This document shows, in pieces, positions 36,051 to 43,605 of a DNA stretch of 64,000 nucleotides. Source of the stretch: Mesorhizobium amorphae CCNWGS0123 (GTDB taxonomy: Bacteria > Pseudomonadota > Alphaproteobacteria > Rhizobiales > Rhizobiaceae); NCBI RefSeq assembly GCF_001686985.1, contig NZ_CP015318.1, positions 4,152,001-4,216,000 on the forward strand, in the 5' to 3' direction. Within the stretch, counting starts at the first letter, position 1, and each line of letters opens with the position of its first letter. The notes beneath the pieces are model-generated. The model saw nothing but the letters and a program-made list of their open reading frames with translations. It ran no database searches and was not told the DNA's origin. Position numbers and translations under genes: made by a program.

Positions 36051-36069
36051 TTGGCACAGTTCGTGCTTG
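36051..36069 (+). promoter_or_regulatory. Candidate sigma-54 promoter of glnBA
   Basis: TTGGCACAGTTCGTGCTTG carries the GG and GC pairs of the -24/-12 consensus with the required 12-base spacing (GG at 36053, GC at 36065). It is about 60 bp upstream of glnB. Sigma-54 control of glnBA by NtrC is typical in rhizobia. Confidence 0.7.
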
Positions 36070-36127
36070 AAGGAGGCGCAAGCGGGGCTCACAACCCGTC
36101 TTTTTGGCAGTGGAGGCCATTTTTTAC

Positions 36128-36466
36128 ATGAAAAAGATCGAAGCGATCATCAAGCCGTTCAAGCTAGACGAAGTGAAGGAAGCGCTTCAGGAGGCCGGGC
36201 TGCAAGGCATCACCGTTACCGAGGCCAAGGGCTTCGGCCGGCAGAAGGGCCATACCGAACTTTACCGGGGCGCGGAATATGTCGTCGATTTCCTGCCCAA
36301 GGTGAAGATCGAGGTTGTGCTTGGCGACGACGCGGTCGAAGGCGCGATCGAAGCCATCCGCAAGGCGGCGCAGACGGGCCGTATCGGCGACGGCAAGATC
36401 TTCGTCTCCAACATCGAGGAAGTCGTTCGTATCCGCACCGGTGAAACGGGTATGGACGCCGTCTGA
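36128..36466 (+). CDS. glnB: Nitrogen regulatory protein P-II (GlnB)
   Basis: A 112-residue PII signal protein. The T-loop carries Tyr51 (YRGAEYVVDF), the site of uridylylation by GlnD. The ATP-binding TGRIGDGKIFV (B-loop) and the 2-oxoglutarate-binding Lys58 region are present. The ATG at 36128 begins MKKIEAIIKPFKLDEVKEAL, the exact family start; the ORF eight codons longer has no support. glnA follows 51 bp later. It senses nitrogen status and controls NtrB and GlnE. Confidence 0.98.
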   Translation: MKKIEAIIKPFKLDEVKEALQEAGLQGITVTEAKGFGRQKGHTELYRGAEYVVDFLPKVKIEVVLGDDAVEGAIEAIRKAAQTGRIGDGKIFVSNIEEVVRIRTGETGMDAV

Positions 36467-36517
36467 GCTTTCTGATTTCAGTTTCCTCGAACCGTCAGCA
36501 CACAGGGATGAAATGAC

Positions 36518-37927
36518 ATGACGACAGCCAAAGACATCATGAAGCAGATCAAGGACAACGACGTGAAATTCGTCGACCTGCGCTTCACCGATCCGAAGGG
36601 CAAGCTGCAGCACGTGACGATGGATGTCGTCGAGGTCGAGGAAGACATGTTCGCCGATGGCGTCATGTTCGACGGATCCTCGATCGCCGGCTGGAAGGCG
36701 ATCAACGAGTCCGACATGGTGCTGATGCCGGATCCCGACACGGTGCATATGGACCCGTTCTTCGCCCAGTCGACCATGGTCATCCTGTGCGACATCCTCG
36801 ATCCGGTCTCCGGCGAATCCTACAACCGCGACCCGCGCGGCACCGCCAAGAAGGCCGAGGCCTACATGAAGTCGGAGGGCATCGGCGACACCATCTATGT
36901 CGGCCCGGAAGCCGAGTTCTTCGTCTTCGACGACGTCAAGTACAAGGCCGATCCGTACAATACCGGATTCCGGCTGGACTCCACCGAACTGCCGTCCAAT
37001 GACGACACCGACTACGAGACCGGCAACCTCGGCCACCGCCCGCGCATCAAGGGTGGCTACTTCCCTGTGCCGCCGATCGATTCCGCGCAGGACATGCGCT
37101 CGGAAATGCTGACCGTGCTCGCCGAAATGGGCGTGCGCGTCGAAAAGCACCACCATGAGGTCGCCGCCGCCCAGCACGAGCTCGGCATCAAGTTCGACAC
37201 GCTGGTCCGCAACGCCGACAAGATGCTGATCTACAAATATGTCGTGCACCAGGTCGCCAACGCCTATGGCAAGACGGCCACCTTCATGCCGAAGCCGATC
37301 TTCGGCGACAACGGCTCGGGCATGCACGTCCACCAGTCGATCTGGAAAGGCGGCAAGCCGACCTTCGCCGGCAACGAATACGCCGGCCTGTCGGAAAGCT
37401 GCCTGTTCTACATCGGCGGCATCATCAAGCACGCCAAGGCCATCAACGCCTTCACCAACCCGCTGACCAATTCCTACAAGCGTCTGGTGCCGGGCTATGA
37501 AGCGCCTGTGCTGCTCGCCTATTCGGCGCGCAATCGTTCGGCGTCCTGCCGCATTCCGTTCGGCTCGTCGCCGAAGGCCAAGCGCGTCGAGGTCCGCTTC
37601 CCCGATCCGGGCGCGAACCCCTACCTCGCCTTCGCCGCCATGCTGATGGCCGGCCTCGACGGTATCAAGAACAAGATCCATCCGGGACAGCCGATGGACA
37701 AGGATCTCTACGACCTGCCGCCGAAGGAACTGAAGAAGATCCCGACCGTCTGCGGCTCGCTGCGCGAAGCCCTGCAGAGCCTCGACAAGGACCGCGGCTT
37801 CCTGAAAGCCGGCGGCGTCTTCGACGACGACCAGATCGACAGCTACATCGAGCTGAAGATGGCCGAGGTGATGCGCTTCGAAATGACCCCGCATCCGGTC
37901 GAATACGACATGTACTATTCGGTCTGA
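36518..37927 (+). CDS. glnA: Glutamine synthetase type I
   Basis: A 469-residue GSI subunit of the dodecamer. The beta-grasp N-domain includes VDLRFTDPKGKLQH, and MFDGSSIAGWK is present. Mg2+-binding Glu residues are in YVGPEAEFFVFD and the KHHHEVAAAQHE loop; the ATP-binding MPKPIFGDNGSGMHVHQSI follows. The adenylylation tyrosine is Tyr398 in LYDLPP, so activity is controlled by GlnE. It is downstream of glnB in the usual operon and ends before a terminator (37951). Confidence 0.98.
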   Translation: MTTAKDIMKQIKDNDVKFVDLRFTDPKGKLQHVTMDVVEVEEDMFADGVMFDGSSIAGWKAINESDMVLMPDPDTVHMDPFFAQSTMVILCDILDPVSGESYNRDPRGTAKKAEAYMKSEGIGDTIYVGPEAEFFVFDDVKYKADPYNTGFRLDSTELPSNDDTDYETGNLGHRPRIKGGYFPVPPIDSAQDMRSEMLTVLAEMGVRVEKHHHEVAAAQHELGIKFDTLVRNADKMLIYKYVVHQVANAYGKTATFMPKPIFGDNGSGMHVHQSIWKGGKPTFAGNEYAGLSESCLFYIGGIIKHAKAINAFTNPLTNSYKRLVPGYEAPVLLAYSARNRSASCRIPFGSSPKAKRVEVRFPDPGANPYLAFAAMLMAGLDGIKNKIHPGQPMDKDLYDLPPKELKKIPTVCGSLREALQSLDKDRGFLKAGGVFDDDQIDSYIELKMAEVMRFEMTPHPVEYDMYYSV

Positions 37928-37950
37928 GCGATCGTCTCAGAGGCAAAGAA

Positions 37951-37977
37951 AACCCCGGCGGAGACGCCGGGGTTTTT
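37951..37977 (+). terminator. Intrinsic terminator of glnA
   Basis: AACCCCGGCG pairs with CGCCGGGGTT around a GAGA loop, then TTT. It lies 24 bp after the glnA stop and has a near-copy at 38096-38127. Confidence 0.9.
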
Positions 37978-38095
37978 GTTTGGGGCACGCCGAAGTCGGA
38001 ACGCGTCTGGCTTGTATTTCGTTCATGGGAACAGATCCTCGCCAATCTTGATGCACGATTGACCGCGTGAAGAGCGAGCGTTTCAGCAGAGACAA

Positions 38096-38127
38096 AGAAA
38101 AACCCCGGCGGTTTGAACGCCGGGGTT
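38096..38127 (-). terminator. Intrinsic terminator of glnII
   Basis: AACCCCGGCG pairs with CGCCGGGGTT; on the minus strand a TTTTTCTTT run follows. It lies about 47 bp after the glnII stop and repeats the glnA terminator stem and its flank. Confidence 0.88.
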
Positions 38128-38173
38128 TTGTATGAGCCCGCGCAGACACTGAAGCCTACGTCGTGACGAATGC

Positions 38174-39214
38174 TCAAGCCGCAGCAGAAACCTCGCCGCT
38201 GGCCGGAACCGAGGCGATCGTCTTCAGGATCTGCGAAGCGATCTGGTAGGGGTCGCCCTGCGAGTTCGGACGGCGGTCTTCCAGATAGCCCTTGTAGCCG
38301 TTGTTGATGAACGAGTGCGGCACGCGGATCGAGGCGCCGCGGTCAGCGATGCCGTAGCTGAACTTGTTCCACGGCGCGGTCTCGTGCTTGCCGGTCAGAC
38401 GCTTGTCGTTGTCCGGGCCGTAGACGGCGATGTGATCCATCAGGTTCTTGTCGAAAGCCGCCATCAGCGCTTCGAAATAGGCCTTGCCGCCGACTTCGCG
38501 CATATAGGCAGTCGAGAAGTTGGCGTGCATGCCCGAGCCGTTCCAGTCGGTGTCGCCGAGCGGCTTGCAGTGATACTCGATGTCGATGCCGTATTTCTCG
38601 GTCAGGCGCTGCATCAAATAGCGCGCCATCCACATCTGGTCGGCAGCCTTCTTGGAGCCTTTGCCGAAGATCTGGAATTCCCACTGGCCCTTGGCCACTT
38701 CGGCGTTGATGCCTTCATGGTTGATGCCGGCGGCGAGACACTGGTCGAGATGCTCCTCGACGATCTGGCGCGCGACCGAGCCGACATTCGAATAGCCGAC
38801 GCCGGTGTAATAAGGGCCCTGCGGCGCCGGATAGCCGCTCTCCGGGAAGCCGAGCGGACGACCGTCCTTGTAGAAGAAATATTCCTGCTCGAAGCCGAAC
38901 CAGGCGCCCTCGTCGTCGAGGATGGTGGCGCGCTTGTTGGAGCTGTGCGGCGTCACGCCATCGGGCATCATGACTTCGCACATCACCAGCACGCCATTGG
39001 TGCGGGCCGGATCCGGGAACACGGCGACCGGCTTCAGCACGCAGTCGGAGCTGTGGCCTTCGGCCTGCTGCGTCGAGGAACCATCGAAGCCCCACAGCGG
39101 CAGCTGCTCGAGCGTCGGGAACTCGGCATAGTCCTTGATCTGGGTCTTGCCGCGAAGATTGGGGACCGGGGTGTATCCATCGAGCCAGATATACTCGAGC
39201 TTGTATTTGGTCAT
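38174..39214 (-). CDS. glnII: Glutamine synthetase II (eukaryote-type)
   Basis: A 346-residue GSII, the decameric, heat-labile type found in rhizobia, frankiae and plants. The signatures LEYIWLDGYTPVPNLRGKT and LPLWGFDGSSTQQAEG are at the N-terminus; the ATP-binding FGFEQEYFFYKDGRPLGFP and KPLGDTDWNGSGMHANFST are present; SIRVPHSFINNGYKGYLEDRRP is near the C-terminus. It is not adenylylated. The ATG at 39214 is the family start. It converges on glnA and has its own sigma-54 promoter upstream (39295-39310). In rhizobia it is induced by nitrogen limitation. Confidence 0.97.
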   Translation of the reverse strand: MTKYKLEYIWLDGYTPVPNLRGKTQIKDYAEFPTLEQLPLWGFDGSSTQQAEGHSSDCVLKPVAVFPDPARTNGVLVMCEVMMPDGVTPHSSNKRATILDDEGAWFGFEQEYFFYKDGRPLGFPESGYPAPQGPYYTGVGYSNVGSVARQIVEEHLDQCLAAGINHEGINAEVAKGQWEFQIFGKGSKKAADQMWMARYLMQRLTEKYGIDIEYHCKPLGDTDWNGSGMHANFSTAYMREVGGKAYFEALMAAFDKNLMDHIAVYGPDNDKRLTGKHETAPWNKFSYGIADRGASIRVPHSFINNGYKGYLEDRRPNSQGDPYQIASQILKTIASVPASGEVSAAA

Positions 39215-39294
39215 TCTAGAGCCTCTCGTTGCTTGACCACCGCACACGGTGTCGATGCATGGCCGGATCGAGCCAGCCTGCCGGACCGTTAAAA

Positions 39295-39310
39295 TGCAAA
39301 TCGTGTGCCA
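39295..39310 (-). promoter_or_regulatory. Sigma-54 promoter of glnII
   Basis: On the minus strand, TGGCACACGATTTGCA matches the -24/-12 consensus (TGGCAC-N5-TTGCA) exactly, about 80 bp upstream of the glnII start. Confidence 0.85.
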
Positions 39311-39410
39311 TTCGCGCTCCCGCGGGTGCGGCAAAATGGTCGGGGCATTGCGTTGAATTTACAGAGCCGCCTCAGCAATGCGCCCAGATCGGTCAAAAGC
39401 ATATCATGCA

Positions 39411-39457
39411 TAAATATTAGGCAAATACTGATCTTTTCGCAGGCATATTGCTTAAAT
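39411..39457. promoter_or_regulatory. Two AT-rich motifs, opposite orientation
   Basis: ATTTGCCTAATATTTA reads on the minus strand at 39411-39426, and ATTGCTTAAAT reads on the plus strand at 39447-39457. Together with 35904-35917 they share TTGCYTAAAT or TTGCCTAATATT. Confidence 0.4.
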
Positions 39458-39524
39458 GAATCGCAGAACCTATCTTGGCGAAAAGGTGAATCGGCAAGTT
39501 CCTAAAGGAAGAAGGGAGCCGGCA

Positions 39525-39719
39525 ATGGAAATCGTCTCTGCACGCCCATCGGCCAAAATCCTGATGTTCCCAATGGCAGCGCGCATGCCTGCCTCAAATT
39601 TAGGCGCAAAGGCCAAGTTCGCGGCAGAGCTTGCCTCGCTGCGCAACACGCATGCCGATTTTGACGGCTGGTACCATGAGGCTGCGATCGAGGAAGAGAA
39701 CCAGCAGCGCAAGAGCTGA
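39525..39719 (+). CDS. DUF2735 domain protein, divergent from glnII
   Basis: A 64-residue protein. The AKILMFPMAARM segment near residues 12-23 and DGWYHEAAIEEENQ at the end match the DUF2735 pattern, a small Rhizobiales-specific family that is often found next to glnII. The start at 39525 is preferred because AGGGAG precedes it and the family begins at this Met; the longer ORF upstream is not supported. Function is unknown, but the divergent, shared control region suggests nitrogen-linked expression. Confidence 0.8.
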   Translation: MEIVSARPSAKILMFPMAARMPASNLGAKAKFAAELASLRNTHADFDGWYHEAAIEEENQQRKS

Positions 39720-39747
39720 TCTTTTCCTGCAAACGCTTTCGCATGAA

Positions 39748-39779
39748 AAAGCCCGGCGTGATCGCTCACGCCGGGCTTT
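39748..39779 (-). terminator. Bidirectional terminator between DUF2735 and MFS genes
   Basis: A 14-bp perfect stem (AAAGCCCGGCGTGA with its complement) and a TCGC loop. On the minus strand it runs into TTTTT (end of the transporter gene); on the plus strand it follows the DUF2735 stop by 28 bp. Confidence 0.88.
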
Positions 39780-39800
39780 CTTACAGGCGACTGATCGGCC

Positions 39801-41690
39801 CTACTGCTTGTCGTGCAGGTTGGTGCCGAGCGTATCCCTGACGAAGATCATGCCGATGATCAGCGACATCGCCGCGATCACCACCGGATACCAGAGGCCG
39901 TAGTAGATATCGCCTCGGTAGGCGCTGAGCGCGAACACCGTTGCCGGCAGCAACCCGCCGAACCAGCCATTGCCGATGTGATAGGGCAGCGACATGCCGG
40001 TGTAGCGGATGCGGGTCGGGAACATCTCGACCAGGATCGCCGCGATCGGTCCGTAGACCATGGTGACGAAGATGACCAGGATGAACAGGATGCCGATCGT
40101 CATCGGCCAGTTCACCGCCGCCGGATCGGCGAACATGGCGAAGGCGCCGCCGCCCGGTATGGTGTAGACGGTGACTTCGGGCGCACCCGCTGCCTCGTCA
40201 GCGGTCAGGAGCTTGTCCTTGATCGCCTGGTCGGTCGGAACCGACGCCTTTTCGCCGGCGCGGATTGCGGCGGCATCGAGCTTCAGCTCAGGGTTGGCAG
40301 CGACAAAGGCATCGAGCTTCTGGTCCGTTACCTTGGCGGCAGCACGCTTCAGCGGATAGCCGCCGTCCTGCAGCGACATGTTGACGGCTTTGATGAAGGC
40401 GGTTTCCTTGGCCTTGGCCTGATCGCCGGCGGCGATCGCATCGTAGGACTCCACCGTCTCGTTGCCGATCTTGACCGACGCGGCGGTTCCCGGTGCTGCA
40501 GTTGACACCACGTCATAAGGCACCGAGTTCTTGGTCAGGAACGAGGTGGCGATGTCGCAGGACGTCGTGAATTTTGCCGTGCCGACCGGGTTGAACTGGA
40601 ACCTGCAGTCGCCAGGGGCGGCAGTCACGGTTGCACGCGTGTTCTGCTGCGCGGTGGCGAGCGCCGGGTTGGCCGCCCAGGTCAGCGCCTTGAACAGCGG
40701 GAAGGTGCAGACGATGGCGAGTGCAAGACCCGCCATGATGATCGGCTTGCGGCCGATCTTGTCGGACAGCCATCCGAACACGACGAAGAAGATCGAGCCG
40801 ACCGCCAGCGCGATCGCGATCATGATATTGACCGACTGCGCGTCGACCTTGAGCACGTTGGTCAAGAAGAACAGCGCGTAGAACTGGCCGTTGTACCAGA
40901 CCACGGCCTGGCCGGCGGTGAGGCCGAGCAGCGCCAGCAGGGCGATCTTGGCATTCTTCCATTGGCCGAAGGCTTCCGTCAGCGGCGCCTTGGAGCCCTT
41001 GCCCTCAGCCTTCATGCGCTGGAAGGTCGGCGACTCAGACAATGAAAGCCGGATCCAGATCGAGATGCCGAGCAGCAGGAAGGATACGAGGAACGGAATA
41101 CGCCAGCCCCAGGCAGCATAGTTTTCCTTGCTCAATGAACCCTGCACGATCAGAATCACGACCAGCGACAGGAACAGGCCCAGTGTCGCCGTCGTCTGTA
41201 TCCACGACGTGTAGTAGCCGCGGCGGTTGTCCGGCGCGTGCTCGGCGACATAGGTGGCCGCACCGCCATACTCGCCGCCCAGCGCCAGGCCCTGCAGCAT
41301 ACGCAGGATGATCAGGATCACGGGAGCCGCGATGCCCAAAGTTGCATATCCAGGCAGCAAGCCGACCAGGAAGGTCGACAGACCCATGATCGTCATGGTG
41401 ACAAGGAAAGTATATTTGCGGCCGACAAGGTCACCGATGCGGCCGAAGAGCAGCGCGCCGAACGGGCGCACCAGGAAACCGGCGGCGAAAGCAAGCAGCG
41501 CGAAGATGTTGCGCGTCGCTTCCGGAATGGTTGGACTGAAGAAAGTCGAACCAATGAACACTGCCAGCGAGCCGTAGAGATAAAAATCGTACCATTCGAA
41601 AACGGTGCCGAGCGAGGAAGCGAAGATGACCTTCTTTTCCTCTCGCGTCATGCCGCGGCTGGTTTCGCCGGCGGTCGATGCCATTGCCAT
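39801..41690 (-). CDS. MHS-family MFS transporter with large extracytoplasmic insertion
   Basis: A 629-residue MFS protein; the family is normally about 430. The N-terminal half (helices from about residue 25) has GTVFEWYDFYLYG and the MFS motif GRIGDLVGRKY. The C-terminal half starts SDKIGRKPIIMAG. Between helices, residues about 339-527 form a long polar insertion with two Cys (362, 378), ending before NWPMTIGILFILVIFVTMVYG. Closest in form are metabolite:H+ symporters (ShiA/ProP/KgtP type). The insertion should face the periplasm. ATG at 41690 follows GGGAGG. The substrate is unknown. Confidence 0.88.
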   Translation of the reverse strand: MAMASTAGETSRGMTREEKKVIFASSLGTVFEWYDFYLYGSLAVFIGSTFFSPTIPEATRNIFALLAFAAGFLVRPFGALLFGRIGDLVGRKYTFLVTMTIMGLSTFLVGLLPGYATLGIAAPVILIILRMLQGLALGGEYGGAATYVAEHAPDNRRGYYTSWIQTTATLGLFLSLVVILIVQGSLSKENYAAWGWRIPFLVSFLLLGISIWIRLSLSESPTFQRMKAEGKGSKAPLTEAFGQWKNAKIALLALLGLTAGQAVVWYNGQFYALFFLTNVLKVDAQSVNIMIAIALAVGSIFFVVFGWLSDKIGRKPIIMAGLALAIVCTFPLFKALTWAANPALATAQQNTRATVTAAPGDCRFQFNPVGTAKFTTSCDIATSFLTKNSVPYDVVSTAAPGTAASVKIGNETVESYDAIAAGDQAKAKETAFIKAVNMSLQDGGYPLKRAAAKVTDQKLDAFVAANPELKLDAAAIRAGEKASVPTDQAIKDKLLTADEAAGAPEVTVYTIPGGGAFAMFADPAAVNWPMTIGILFILVIFVTMVYGPIAAILVEMFPTRIRYTGMSLPYHIGNGWFGGLLPATVFALSAYRGDIYYGLWYPVVIAAMSLIIGMIFVRDTLGTNLHDKQ

Positions 41691-41882
41691 TGATATGTCC
41701 TCCCGTGAGATCCCGTCTGTCTTCGACGCTGCGGGTGATTGGTCGGCGTTCTCCTCGAAAACGCGGACTCAGTGCAGCCATCGACGCAAAAAATGACAGA
41801 AAGCACCTCCCAGAGGCAGACCAACCTTGGGATTATGACTTTGGTCTAATGTGCAGTGCAAAAAGAAATCGGGAAACGATCG

Positions 41883-42674
41883 TCAGCCCTTGAGCGCATC
41901 GAGAAGACCGACCGCCGCCATCATGTCACGCTTGCGGGCCGACCGGCGCGCGACAGCTTCGGCATCCTGCCCCCAATGCTCGATCTGCCAGTCCTCGTCG
42001 ACATGACCGGCAGCCCAGGCCGCCTCGCCGTCGAGCTCGCCGAAATCGACCGCCAGCGCCAGCAGCGCCGAACCCGTCAGCGACGTCATGACATGGATGG
42101 CCGCCAGTCGCAGCGGTTCTTTGCGCTGGGCAAGGTGGACGCCCAGCACCGCAATGGTCTCGCGCGGCTGCTCGACGTGGATGATGCCTTCGGCAAGGTT
42201 GAAGCGAGCGCCAAGCGCGGTGCGCGCCCAGTCGATGACCGGATCCCAGAGCGCGTTCTGGCGATCGACCAGCCCTTGCGGCGCGTCGGCGCGGTAGCAG
42301 AGCAGATCGGACGAGGCAAAGCGCAGAATATCCTCCAGCACCGCCTGCGGGTCGCTGGCGACGCCGTCGATGGCCGTGTTGACGAGACGCATCACCGGCA
42401 TCGAAACCGGGTCGATGGTCTCGCCCTGTGCGTCGAACTCGCCGGCGACCAGCGCCGCCGCCTTCTCGGTCGGCAGCACCAGCTGCGCCTTGCCGGGCGT
42501 GCGCACCGGTTTGCCGTCGAGGTGCACGGCAAAGCCGTCCTCGACCGGCGCGACCGAGACCGCCTTGTAGAAACGCTTCGGCAGCGGCGTCTTCATCTGG
42601 ATCTGGGCGCGGCGCACCGGGTCCGGATCGGACAGCTGCTTTCCCGCTTCGAGGTCGTTGAGGATATCGCGCAT
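41883..42674 (-). CDS. ATP12 family F1-ATPase assembly chaperone
   Basis: A 263-residue protein of the ATP12 family, which in mitochondria and alphaproteobacteria helps assemble the F1 alpha subunit. Signatures seen: KTPLPKRFYKAVSV, LDGKPVRTPGKAQLVLPT, DPVSMPVMRLVNTAIDGV, SSDLLCYRADAPQGLV and WDPVIDWA. The ATG at 42674 is the family start; the longer ORF includes frame-shifted sequence of the DMT gene. In Rhizobiales it usually lies next to rluA and a HAD phosphatase; here a DMT transporter gene takes that place. Confidence 0.9.
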   Translation of the reverse strand: MRDILNDLEAGKQLSDPDPVRRAQIQMKTPLPKRFYKAVSVAPVEDGFAVHLDGKPVRTPGKAQLVLPTEKAAALVAGEFDAQGETIDPVSMPVMRLVNTAIDGVASDPQAVLEDILRFASSDLLCYRADAPQGLVDRQNALWDPVIDWARTALGARFNLAEGIIHVEQPRETIAVLGVHLAQRKEPLRLAAIHVMTSLTGSALLALAVDFGELDGEAAWAAGHVDEDWQIEHWGQDAEAVARRSARKRDMMAAVGLLDALKG

Positions 42675-42685
42675 GCCAGAACTTT

Positions 42686-43603
42686 CTATCCGGGGATTTG
42701 CTTGCGCACCGGCCGGTTGACGATGATCAGTCCGGCCGCGATCAGGCCGAGTGCCAGAAAGATACGCACGGTCAGCGGCTCGCTCAAGATCACCGCGCCG
42801 CACAGCACGCCGAACACCGGCGACAGGAAGGTGAAGCTCGACAGGCCGGATGCCGGGTAGCGCCTGAGCAGCCAGAACCACAGCACATAGGTGAAGGCGA
42901 CGACGTAGACAGCCTGGAACAGCAGCGCCAATGTCGGCAAGGCGGCAAAGTCGCGGATCGAGGGTCCGGCGAAAGGCAGGACCAGGACACCGACGACGAC
43001 GGCACCGGCCAATTGATAGAGCAGCAACTTCTCGGCGCTGGTCTCGGCCAGTTTCGAGCGCTTGATGACGATGCTGGTCAGGGCCCAGAGGATGCCGGCG
43101 GCGAGGCTGAGCAGATCACCTGTCAATGTCGAGCCACCGGTTGCACTCATCTTGTCGGAGAACACGGCGGCCAGTCCGCCAAACGCCAGCACAAGGCCGA
43201 CAAGCTTGCGCCCCGTGACGCGCTCGTCGAGCAGGAAGTGCCCGCCGATCAGCACCCAGAACGGCATGGTGTTGACCAGAAGCGTGTTGCGGGCAACGGT
43301 GGTGTGTTCGAGCCCGACATAGAGGCACAGGAACTCGACGCCAAACAGAGAGCCCACCAAGGCCCCCGAGACAAGGGTTTTGTCTGGCGTAAACAGCGCA
43401 ATACCGCGCCAGCGGCACCAGCCGAATACGCAGAGGCCGCCGATGATCGAGCGTGCGATCGACAGGAAAACCGGATCGTAGCCGGCATAGGAGATCTTGG
43501 CGGCGACGTAGTTGAGCCCCCAGGAAAACGTCAGCCCGACCATGATGGCCGCCGCCGCCAGGTCGACCGCGTCGCGACGATCCAATGCGGGCGCAACGGC
43601 CAA
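42686..43603 (-). CDS. DMT (EamA)-family transporter
   Basis: A 305-residue inner-membrane transporter with two EamA repeats and about 10 helices. Features: VGLTFSWGLNYVAAKISYAG in helix 1, FLCLYVGLEHTTVARNTLLVNTMPFWV in the first repeat, and FTYVLWFWLLRRYPASGLSSFTFLSPVFGVL in the second. The substrate is unknown; the family exports amino acids and other metabolites. The start is a TTG at 43603 with GGAGG upstream, two bases after the RluA stop; there is no ATG. It is co-directional with rluA and ATP12 and probably translationally linked. Confidence 0.85.
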   Translation of the reverse strand: MAVAPALDRRDAVDLAAAAIMVGLTFSWGLNYVAAKISYAGYDPVFLSIARSIIGGLCVFGWCRWRGIALFTPDKTLVSGALVGSLFGVEFLCLYVGLEHTTVARNTLLVNTMPFWVLIGGHFLLDERVTGRKLVGLVLAFGGLAAVFSDKMSATGGSTLTGDLLSLAAGILWALTSIVIKRSKLAETSAEKLLLYQLAGAVVVGVLVLPFAGPSIRDFAALPTLALLFQAVYVVAFTYVLWFWLLRRYPASGLSSFTFLSPVFGVLCGAVILSEPLTVRIFLALGLIAAGLIIVNRPVRKQIPG

Positions 43604-43605
43604 TC

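Larger units (their letters stand above)
35772..36127. other. glnB control region
   Basis: A 356-bp gap between the divergent nnr and glnB genes. It holds the candidate sigma-54 promoter (36051-36069) and the shared AT-rich motif (35904-35917). No palindromic NtrC sites matching the full consensus were found, but part-matches occur near 35990-36010. No ORF is supported. Confidence 0.6.
39215..39524. other. Divergent control region of glnII and the DUF2735 gene
   Basis: A 310-bp gap holding the glnII sigma-54 promoter on the minus strand and two copies of an AT-rich motif: ATTTGCCTAATATTTA on the minus strand (39411-39426) and ATTGCTTAAATGAA on the plus strand (39447-39460). The same core occurs upstream of glnB. 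No further gene is seen. Confidence 0.55.

Noticed and set aside
36164..37894. 576-codon minus-strand ORF opposite glnB and glnA
   Set aside because: Both plus-strand genes are unmistakable; the ORF is antisense noise from high third-position GC.
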